A stretch of 32,658 nt of DNA, taken from positions 1 to 32,658 of the forward strand of contig CANNRA010000004.1 of assembly GCA_947507735.1 (NCBI GenBank), read 5' to 3'. Position numbers and translations under genes: made by a program. Under the pieces are notes generated by a model. It did no database searches. It was not told the origin of the DNA and saw nothing but the letters and a program-made list of their open reading frames with translations. The first letter of the stretch is position 1. Each line of letters opens with the position of its first letter. This DNA is from Actinomycetota bacterium. Its GTDB lineage: Bacteria > Actinomycetota > Thermoleophilia > Gaiellales > Gaiellaceae. This document shows positions 8,577 through 15,271 of this stretch, piece after piece.

Positions 8577-9032
8577 GTGCCGGACTCCGCCCCGCTCGAA
8601 CGCTTCCTCGCTGCGCGCGCCGACGTGGTGCTGCGCAGCGCCGAGCTCGGCGAGAGCCGCTTTGCGCTGTACGAGGTCGAGGAGCTGGCGGAGGCCCAGC
8701 TCGGCTACGCCGTCGGCGCTGACGACGAGGATCTGACGGGCGACGAGACGGGCCAGTGGCGGCCGCTGTGGCTGGTCGTCGGCGAGGAGGAGCTCGGGCA
8801 GGTCGCTCTGCTCGTCGATCTCGGCGACCCGCGCCTGCCGGTGCTCGTCGCTGTCGAGGACGACGGTGGCTGGGCGCCGGTCGAGGTCGCCGAGACCTAT
8901 GCCGGCTTCGTGGCTCTGCTCGCCGACCTGCAGGAGTCTCGGGCCCAGGGGGCCGATCGGGCTGCGTTGCTGGTCGGCGCCGGAGCCAGGACTCCCACGG
9001 GCGCGCTCCGCTTCTGGGAGTCCTGGCTCTAG
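8577..9032 (+). CDS. Small hypothetical protein, possibly SMI1/KNR4-like
   Basis: From GTG 8577: VPDSAPLERFLAARADVVLRSAELGESRFALYEVEEL...WRPLWLVVGEEELGQVALLVDLGDPRLPVLVAVEDDGGWAPVEVAETYAGFVALLADLQ. Resembles SMI1/KNR4 fold proteins by eye only. Confidence 0.6.
   Translation: MPDSAPLERFLAARADVVLRSAELGESRFALYEVEELAEAQLGYAVGADDEDLTGDETGQWRPLWLVVGEEELGQVALLVDLGDPRLPVLVAVEDDGGWAPVEVAETYAGFVALLADLQESRAQGADRAALLVGAGARTPTGALRFWESWL
8983..9029. terminator. 15-bp perfect inverted repeat inside the 3' end of the 8577-9032 CDS
   Basis: GAGCCAGGACTCCCA (8983-8997), 17-nt spacer, TGGGAGTCCTGGCTC (9015-9029). Confidence 0.65.
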
Positions 9033-9038
9033 ACGCTC

Positions 9039-9059
9039 GCTCGGGCGGCTAGCCCGAGC
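9039..9059. terminator. Hairpin at convergent junction, likely bidirectional terminator
   Basis: GCTCGGGC-GGCTA-GCCCGAGC, 8-bp perfect stem and 5-nt loop; contains the amt stop codon. No U tract. Confidence 0.65.
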
Positions 9060-10461
9060 TAGGTGCTGACCCTGCGGGCTCCGAGTGCGGGTGGCGGTTG
9101 CTGGCCTGGTCGGTCGCGTGGGTGCCGAGCTGCGTGTGCGTGTCGGTGCCGTAGCCGCCGGGGACCGGGATGTAGAACTCGGGGTAGCCCCACATGCCGT
9201 GCTCGTGCACGTCGAGGCCCTGGATCTCGACCTCGGCCGGGACGCGGATGCCCCACAGCCTGTTGAGCGTCCAGAGGCAGCCGTACGAGGTGGCGAAGCT
9301 GAAGGCGCCGACCGCGACCAGGCCGATTGCCTGCTGGCCGAGCTGGTGGAACGAGCCGGTGTAGACGAGGCCGCCCGTGCCCGTGGCGAGGTTCTTCGCC
9401 AGCAGCGGCACCGCGAACAGGCCGGTGGCGAGGGTGCCCCAGATGCCAGACATGCCGTGCACCGCGACCGCCCCGATCGGGTCGTCGATGCCGCGCTTTT
9501 CGACCCAGACGACGCCGTACACCGCGATCACGCCGGCGACGGCGCCGATCACGACGGCCGCCCAGGGCGCGACGAAGCCGGATGCCGCGGTGATGGCGAC
9601 GAGCGCGCCGAGGGCGCCGTTCAGCATCATCGAGATGTCGGGCTTGCCGAGCTTCTTCCAGGCGATCAGCATGCCAACCACCGCGCCGGTCGCGGCCGCG
9701 ATGTTCGTGGTCATCGCCACGTACGCGAAGTAGCCCATCCCGCCGAAGTCGACCGACAGCGTCGAGCCCGCGTTGAAGCCGAACCAGCCGAACCAGAGGA
9801 TGAACGTGCCGAGCACGGCGAACGGGATGTTGTGGCCGGGGATCGCGTGGGCGCGTCCGTCCTTGCCGAACTTGCCGATGCGGGGGCCCAGGATGAGCGC
9901 CCCGGCGAGCGCGGCGAGCGCGCCCTGGTAGTGCACGACGGTCGAGCCGGCGAAGTCCTGCATGCCGCGCTGGAAGAGCCAGCCCGCCGGACTCCAGATC
10001 CAGTGCGACACGATCGAGTAGGTGATCGTGAAGAAGACCCCGAAGACGATGTAGACCCAGAGCTTGACGCGCTCGGCCATGGCGCCCCAGACGATCGCCA
10101 GCGAGACGCCGGCGAAGACGACCTCGAACAGGTAGCCGGCGGCGCCCGGGATCTCGGCGAAGAAGGAGAACGGCTTGCTGCCAACCGAGATCAGCGACTC
10201 GACCGAGGGGAAGAAGCCGGACGTGCCGATGATCTGGGAGCTGCCGTCACCGAACGCGATGCCGTAGCCGATCGCCCAGTAGACGACCGAGCAGAGGCCG
10301 AAGATCAGGATGTTCTTGCCAGCGATGTGGCCGGCGTTCTTCATGCGGGTGAGGCCCGCCTCGAGCAGGGCGAAGCCCGCCTGCATGAACATGACGAGCA
10401 CGGCCGCGATGACCACCCAGACCGTGCTGATGGCAATGAGAAGGTCGTGGTTCTTCGGCAT
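9049..10461 (-). CDS. amt: Ammonium transporter
   Basis: Amt/Rh family: MQAGFALLEAGLTRMKNAGHIAGKN, VVHYQGALAALAGALILGPR, GHNIPFAVLGTFILWFGWFGFNAGS, AVHGMSGIWGTLATGLFA. ATGA overlap with glnB; the ORF-track extension to 11286 is antisense/out-of-frame noise. Confidence 0.97.
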   Translation of the reverse strand: MPKNHDLLIAISTVWVVIAAVLVMFMQAGFALLEAGLTRMKNAGHIAGKNILIFGLCSVVYWAIGYGIAFGDGSSQIIGTSGFFPSVESLISVGSKPFSFFAEIPGAAGYLFEVVFAGVSLAIVWGAMAERVKLWVYIVFGVFFTITYSIVSHWIWSPAGWLFQRGMQDFAGSTVVHYQGALAALAGALILGPRIGKFGKDGRAHAIPGHNIPFAVLGTFILWFGWFGFNAGSTLSVDFGGMGYFAYVAMTTNIAAATGAVVGMLIAWKKLGKPDISMMLNGALGALVAITAASGFVAPWAAVVIGAVAGVIAVYGVVWVEKRGIDDPIGAVAVHGMSGIWGTLATGLFAVPLLAKNLATGTGGLVYTGSFHQLGQQAIGLVAVGAFSFATSYGCLWTLNRLWGIRVPAEVEIQGLDVHEHGMWGYPEFYIPVPGGYGTDTHTQLGTHATDQASNRHPHSEPAGSAPSSG

Positions 10462-10820
10462 CAGAAGCTCTCTCCGGGCTCGATCTCTTCGAGCCGCTTG
10501 CCGGTGCGGTTGTGCATGACTCCCGTGACGGGGGTCGTCCAGACGATGCCGTCGCCGGACTCGTTCCCGCTCACGGCGGCGTCGACGATGGACGCGACGA
10601 CCCTGTCGGCGAGGTCGTCCTGGACGATGAAGACCAGCAGGGCCTTCGGCAGGAAGCGCGACTCGAAGACGCGTCCCCGGTACTCGTGCGTGATGCCGCG
10701 CTGCTTGCCGTGGCCAACAGCCTCGATCACCGTCACACCTACGTGGCCTGTCTCGTCCTCGACCGCATCGATCACTGTCTCGATGCGCTCGCGGATCACG
10801 ACGGCTTCTACCTTGATCAT
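10461..10820 (-). CDS. glnB: PII-family nitrogen regulatory protein
   Basis: MIKVEAVVIRERIETVIDAVEDETGHVGVTVIEAVGHGKQRGITHEYRGRVFESRFLPKALLVFIV...GDGIVW; linked to amt. Confidence 0.93.
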   Translation of the reverse strand: MIKVEAVVIRERIETVIDAVEDETGHVGVTVIEAVGHGKQRGITHEYRGRVFESRFLPKALLVFIVQDDLADRVVASIVDAAVSGNESGDGIVWTTPVTGVMHNRTGKRLEEIEPGESF

Positions 10821-10928
10821 CGCGCTCCCTCCCGTCGTGCCGTGGTCTGTTCCTCGGCTCCGGCAGCGGCGGGGTGGGGCGGTTAGACCAAAAAAATCGC
10901 CCCGTCCTCCCCTGTGCTGCAGGAGTCC

Positions 10929-10971
10929 GAGGCGTCTTTGCCTCCCTTGCCGTCGAACGCCGACGGCAAGG
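10929..10971. promoter_or_regulatory. Two adjacent hairpins in the glnB/arsR divergent region
   Basis: GAGGC-gtcttt-GCCTC (10929-10944) and CCTTGCCGTCG-aacgc-CGACGGCAAGG (10945-10971, 11-bp perfect stem). Confidence 0.5.
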
Positions 10972-11020
10972 CGACAAGGTAGCGGTCCGATCGGAGCGCG
11001 TGTTATATTGATGTCTGTCG

Positions 11021-11377
11021 ATGCGTGACCTGCCCGTCAGCCCGTCGCCTGCCTGCTGCGTCCCGGGCGCACCGGTGCTCGACGTGGCCGTTGCCGAGTC
11101 GCTCGCGGCAGGCTTCAAGGCGCTCGCCGACCCGACGCGCATCGCAATCGTCAACCGGCTCGCCGCCCTCGGCGAGGTGTGCGTGTGCGACATCACCGAC
11201 GCCTTCAACCTCGGCCAACCCACCATCTCGCACCACCTCAAGGTGCTGCGCGATGCTGGCCTCGTCAGCGCGGAGAAGCGCGGCAAGTGGGCCTACTACC
11301 GCATCGTACCGGGCGAGCTCGAGCGGCTCGGCGGGGCGTTGCGCCCTGACGGCCTTCCGGTGGCGGTCGCCGTCTAG
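11021..11377 (+). CDS. ArsR/SmtB-family transcriptional regulator
   Basis: GFKALADPTRIAIVNRLAALGEVCVCDITDAFNLGQPTISHHLKVLRDAGLVSAEKRGKWAYYRI; vicinal Cys near the N-terminus (PACCVPG). TATATT-like -10 at 11004-11009. Confidence 0.92.
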   Translation: MRDLPVSPSPACCVPGAPVLDVAVAESLAAGFKALADPTRIAIVNRLAALGEVCVCDITDAFNLGQPTISHHLKVLRDAGLVSAEKRGKWAYYRIVPGELERLGGALRPDGLPVAVAV

Positions 11378-11631
11378 AGGAAGGTGCGCAGTTGGTCGCC
11401 GCCGACCCGCAGGCCGACCACGCCCGCAGCAGCGTCGATCGCAGCAATCACGTCGACCGGCACCAGGCGCCGCCGCCGGCCAAGCAGGCCATGGGTACGC
11501 ACTGACAGCGCGTCGGGGGCGTCGGGGCGACTGCCGTACATCGGGCACTCGACCCGGCCGAGCGGGAGGCCGGTCGCATCGGCGACAAGAAAGCCGCGCG
11601 TGCCCGCGAGATCGATGGCGACGCTGCTCAT
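11374..11631 (-). CDS. Small PRC-barrel-like protein
   Basis: MSSVAIDLAGTRGFLVADATGLPLGRVECPMYGSR...LVPVDVIAAIDAAAGVVGLRVGGDQLRTFL. Shares a CTAG stop with arsR on the opposite strand. Confidence 0.55.
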   Translation of the reverse strand: MSSVAIDLAGTRGFLVADATGLPLGRVECPMYGSRPDAPDALSVRTHGLLGRRRRLVPVDVIAAIDAAAGVVGLRVGGDQLRTFL

Positions 11632-11706
11632 GCGGGCAGATTCGCTGCGGCCGTGGCGAATCCTTGGCGTGGACGCGCGCTCGCTGCCGCTCGCGCGGCG
11701 ACCGGG

Positions 11707-12150
11707 TCAGGCGGGCTTGCCGGACATCAGGAACGCGATGACGAGGATCGCGGTGACGATCGCCGGTGCGATCGATGCGGCGCCGCGCATGGTGCTGGGC
11801 GACGGCGCGTGCCCCTTCTCGGTGGCGGCGATGCCGCGGCGCAGGAAGCCGTGCAGGACGAGCGCTCCGACGAGCACACCGACGTAGGTCAGCCCCGACC
11901 CGACGTCGAGCCACGTGCCGACCGCGTCCGCCTTGGCCTTGAGTCCCTCGCCGAAGCCGATCGAGGCGACGGTGGCGGGAATCGTGACGAGCATGTTCAG
12001 CCGGTAGGCGAAATGCAGCAGCAGGCCGGCGCGGGCGACATCGTCGATGCGGCGCGTAACTGCGACGAGCATGATCGCGACGGTGACCGCCGAGCCGAGC
12101 AGCACCATCGCGGCGAGGACGTGCAGGAAGAGGAGGGTGTCGGAGCGCAC
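11707..12150 (-). CDS. Small polytopic membrane protein (DUF2269-like)
   Basis: VRSDTLLFLHVLAAMVLLGSAVTVAIMLVAVTRR...; about four TM helices; GTG start 12150 right after the upstream stop. Confidence 0.75.
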   Translation of the reverse strand: MRSDTLLFLHVLAAMVLLGSAVTVAIMLVAVTRRIDDVARAGLLLHFAYRLNMLVTIPATVASIGFGEGLKAKADAVGTWLDVGSGLTYVGVLVGALVLHGFLRRGIAATEKGHAPSPSTMRGAASIAPAIVTAILVIAFLMSGKPA

Positions 12151-12152
12151 CG

Positions 12153-12626
12153 TCAGGCCCCCGGCTTCCAGATCATCAGCACGAGGATCGCGAGGATGGC
12201 GAGCCCGCTGCCCCAGTTGAGAATGAGGTGGATGCGGGCGCCAACCCTGGCGCGCAGCTCTGCGCTCGGCTGGTCGCCGTCGGCAGCGAGCTGCTCGGCC
12301 AGGTAGCGGACGTGGCGCAGCGGACGGCCGCCGGCGCCGCCCAGGGCGAGCGAGATGACCCAGAGGGCGAGCGCGGCCGACAGCCAGCCGGCGCCCAACG
12401 AGAGGTGGAGGTGGTGGACGAGCAGCATCCCGAAGACGATGGTGCCGATCGAGCCGAGGCCCGCCAGGATGACGCCGCTGCGGATCAGGCCGAGCAGCGC
12501 GGCGATCTCGCTCGGCTTCTCGCGCTTCATCGCCGCAACGTGCAGCGCCCCTGCCACGACCCCGCCGGCGAGCATCAGGAACGCCGAGAGGACGTGAAGT
12601 GCGATCAGCCACTGGAACGTCGTCAC
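12153..12626 (-). CDS. Small polytopic membrane protein (DUF2269-like)
   Basis: VTTFQWLIALHVLSAFLMLAGGVVAGALHVAAMKREKPSEIAALLGLIRSGV...; alternative start ATG 12638 lies inside a TATGCT -10-like box, so GTG 12626 is preferred. Confidence 0.78.
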   Translation of the reverse strand: MTTFQWLIALHVLSAFLMLAGGVVAGALHVAAMKREKPSEIAALLGLIRSGVILAGLGSIGTIVFGMLLVHHLHLSLGAGWLSAALALWVISLALGGAGGRPLRHVRYLAEQLAADGDQPSAELRARVGARIHLILNWGSGLAILAILVLMIWKPGA

Positions 12627-12662
12627 GCTGGCGAGCATACCGGCCGCCGCTACGATCGCCGC

Positions 12663-14108
12663 ATGGACGCCAGCGCCCGCCATCTCCGCGTTCTCACGGA
12701 GACGATCGAGGCGGTCAACTCGACGCTCGACCTCGAGGAGGTGCTCGCCCTGGTGGCGAGCAAGGTGGCCACGGCGCTGCACGCCGATGCCTGCTTCGTC
12801 TATCTCTACGACGCGCGCGCCGACGAGCTCGTGCTGCGCGCGACGCACGGCACCGGCGTTGACGAGATGACGCGCCGCCCGCGCATGCGCCCGGGCGAGG
12901 GCATCACCGGCGCCGCGGCCCTGCAGCGCGAGCCGATCATGATCGCCGCCGATGCGCACCTCGACCCCCGCTTCAAGCGCTTCACCAACCTGCCGGAGGA
13001 TCAGTACGAGTCGATCCTGGCGGTGCCCGTGCTCGCGCGCGAGAAGCTGGCCGGGGCGCTCAACGTCCGCACGCGCAGCGCCCACGAGTTCAGCCAGGAG
13101 GAGATCGACCTGCTCGTCGCGATCGCTGCGCAGGTGGCACACTCGATCGAGCATGCGCGGCTGTACGCGAACGCGCAGGCCCGCGTCGGCGAGCTGGAGG
13201 CCCTGGCGCGCATCTCGGCGGCGGTGTCGGATTCCCTGTACCTCGAGGAGTCGCTGGAGGAGATCGTCAAGACGACGGTGCACGCGGTGAAGGCGAGCGG
13301 TGCGTCGATCGTGCTCGACGACGGGCGCGTGCACTGGCCTGTCGGCAGCGAGGCGGCGCACGAGGCGCGGACGCCGCTGCGCTGGAAGGGTCGCGAGCTG
13401 GGCGAGCTGGTGACGCACCGCGAGACGCCGTTCACCGATGAGGAGCTGACGCTGCTCGGCTCGATCGCGCACCACGCGGCGGTGGCCGTTGAGCAGGGGC
13501 GTGCCGTGATGCGCGGCGTGCTCGCCCAGGAGATCCACCATCGCGTCAAGAACAACCTGCAGACGGTCGCCTCGCTCCTGCGCATCCAGGCGCGCGCGAC
13601 CGATGTCGATCCGCGCCGCGCCCTCAACGACTCGGTCAACCGCATCCTGGCCATCGCCGCGGTGCACGAGGTGCTCACCGAGCGTCGCGACGACGACGTC
13701 GATCTCGCGGAGCTGCTGGAGCGCCTGCGCGCGACGATCGTGCAGGGAGTCGGCGCCGGCAAGACGGTGACGACGCAGCTGCAGCAGGTCTCGTTGGCCG
13801 GGCACACCGCGACAGCGCTGGCGCTGGTGTTCAGCGAGCTGCTGCAGAACGCCCTGGAGCACGGTGGCACCACCGTCCACGTGGAGCTCGACCAGGTCGG
13901 CAGCCATCTGGTGCTGGCCGTGATCGATGACGGCCCGGGGATGGCGGCGGGCGGCAAGCCTGGCACCGGCCTCTCCATCGTGCAGGCGCTGGTGCGCGAC
14001 GAGCTGCGCGGTGACATCGACTTCGTCAGCGAGGGCGGCCTGCGCGCCGTTGTCACGTTCCCGGCGAGCGCAACAGCGGGGGGCGCGGCAGCAAGCTCGG
14101 CGGCATGA
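12663..14108 (+). CDS. pdtaS: GAF-domain sensor histidine kinase with HisKA_2-type dimerisation domain (PdtaS-like)
   Basis: GAF domain, AQEIHHRVKNNLQTVASLLRIQAR (HisKA_2 H-box), ELLQNALEHG N-box, DDGPGMAAGGKPGTGLSIVQALV. Confidence 0.9.
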   Translation: MDASARHLRVLTETIEAVNSTLDLEEVLALVASKVATALHADACFVYLYDARADELVLRATHGTGVDEMTRRPRMRPGEGITGAAALQREPIMIAADAHLDPRFKRFTNLPEDQYESILAVPVLAREKLAGALNVRTRSAHEFSQEEIDLLVAIAAQVAHSIEHARLYANAQARVGELEALARISAAVSDSLYLEESLEEIVKTTVHAVKASGASIVLDDGRVHWPVGSEAAHEARTPLRWKGRELGELVTHRETPFTDEELTLLGSIAHHAAVAVEQGRAVMRGVLAQEIHHRVKNNLQTVASLLRIQARATDVDPRRALNDSVNRILAIAAVHEVLTERRDDDVDLAELLERLRATIVQGVGAGKTVTTQLQQVSLAGHTATALALVFSELLQNALEHGGTTVHVELDQVGSHLVLAVIDDGPGMAAGGKPGTGLSIVQALVRDELRGDIDFVSEGGLRAVVTFPASATAGGAAASSAA

Positions 14109-14112
14109 CCGC

Positions 14113-14130
14113 GTGCTAGCATGCTAACAC
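14113..14130. promoter_or_regulatory. Near-perfect palindrome at the pdtaR start, with a -10-like TAGCAT
   Basis: GTGCTAGCATGCTAACAC; extending to CGTGCTAGCATGCTAACACG (14112-14131) gives 9 of 10 complementary pairs. ATG follows at 14132. Confidence 0.6.
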
Positions 14131-14131
14131 G

Positions 14132-14728
14132 ATGAGTGGTGCAGTTGACAGCCCGGGCCTGCTCCGCATCCTGATCGCGGAGGACGAGACGATCATCCGG
14201 CTCGATCTGCGGTCGCTGCTGGAATCGTCCGGCTTCGAGGTGTGTGGTGAGGCACGCGACGGCGAGGAGGCGGTCGCGCTCGCCCGCGCCACCGCACCGG
14301 ACCTCGCCATCTTCGACGTCAAGATGCCCAGGCTCGACGGCATTGAGGCGGCGCGCGTGATCCTCGAGGAGCGCCCCATCCCGATCGTCATGCTCACCGC
14401 CTACGGGCAGGACGAGCTGGTCGCACGGGCGATCGAGGCCGGCGTCTTCGGCTACCTCGTCAAGCCGTTCCGCGAGAGCGACCTGCTGCCCGCGATCCGC
14501 ACGGCGCGCGCTCGCTTCGACGAGCTGAGCGCGCTGCGCGAGGAGGTCGAGACGCTGCAGGATGCGCTCGCCGCACGCAAGGCGATCGAGCAGGCGAAGG
14601 GCCTGCTGATGGCCAAGGAAGGCATCGACGAGCAGGCCGCGTTCGCCCGGCTGCGCAAGGCGAGCCAGATCTCGGGACGGCCGATGAAGGTCGTCGCCGA
14701 CGCGTTGATCGCCACCTTCGACGTGTAG
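14132..14728 (+). CDS. pdtaR: Response regulator with C-terminal ANTAR RNA-binding domain (PdtaR-like)
   Basis: RILIAEDETIIRLDLRSLLES...IFDVKMPRLDGIEAARVI...MLTAYGQ...LVKPF; ANTAR region ALAARKAIEQAKGLLMAKEGIDEQAAFARLRKASQISGRPMKVVADALI. Confidence 0.95.
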   Translation: MSGAVDSPGLLRILIAEDETIIRLDLRSLLESSGFEVCGEARDGEEAVALARATAPDLAIFDVKMPRLDGIEAARVILEERPIPIVMLTAYGQDELVARAIEAGVFGYLVKPFRESDLLPAIRTARARFDELSALREEVETLQDALAARKAIEQAKGLLMAKEGIDEQAAFARLRKASQISGRPMKVVADALIATFDV

Positions 14729-14734
14729 GCGCGA

Positions 14735-14753
14735 CGGCCGCTAGACGCGGCCG
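14735..14753. terminator. Hairpin at convergent pdtaR/NUDIX junction
   Basis: CGGCCGC-tagac-GCGGCCG, 7-bp stem, overlaps the NUDIX stop codon. Confidence 0.55.
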
Positions 14754-15271
14754 GCAGCCATCGCCCAGAGCAGCGCCGTCAGCGACAGCCCGTCGACGAT
14801 CTCGCCTGCGACGGCCATGCGGCGCACCTCGGCGGCCGGGAACCATTGCACGCGGGCGATCTCATCGGCATCCGGCTCACGCTCGTGCGTCGCACCGTCG
14901 GCGACGTAGATGTTGAACCCGTGGTTCGAGATGGCGATCGGCTTGTAGTGGCCGAGGAAGGTGAGCGGGCCGGGGCGCCAGCCGGTCTCCTCCAGCGTCT
15001 CGCGCGCGGCGCCCTCCTCCGGCGTCTCGCCCGCGTCGATGCGCCCCGCCGGAACCTCCCAGCCCCAGTCAGCGCGGGCCAGCCGGTGCTGCCAGCAGAG
15101 CAGGACGCCGCGCTCCGGGTCGGTGACGACAACGCCTGAGGCGTCCGTCTGCAGCTCCAGCGTGTGCATCTCGAAGCGGGCGCCTGACGGCAGCTCGACG
15201 TCCTTGAGGACGACGCTCAGCCACTTGTTCGCGTAGGCGACGCGCTGGCCGTGCAGCTTCCAGAGGGTCAT
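14741..15271 (-). CDS. NUDIX hydrolase (ADP-ribose pyrophosphatase-like)
   Basis: Nudix box GRIDAGETPEEGAARETLEETGW; ATGA overlap with the M20 peptidase gene. Confidence 0.95.
   Translation of the reverse strand: MTLWKLHGQRVAYANKWLSVVLKDVELPSGARFEMHTLELQTDASGVVVTDPERGVLLCWQHRLARADWGWEVPAGRIDAGETPEEGAARETLEETGWRPGPLTFLGHYKPIAISNHGFNIYVADGATHEREPDADEIARVQWFPAAEVRRMAVAGEIVDGLSLTALLWAMAAGRV

Noticed and set aside
8577-9032. SMI1/KNR4-like protein as immunity protein of a toxin system
   Set aside because: Family call is weak by eye and no toxin or polymorphic-toxin gene is adjacent.
10461-11286. N-terminal extension of the Amt ORF to 11286
   Set aside because: Overlaps glnB in another frame; Amt has a proper ATG at 10461 with an ATGA overlap.
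11374-11377. CTAG at many gene ends as a special signal
   Set aside because: Most occurrences follow from TAG stops preceded by C; without genome counts no enrichment claim can be made.
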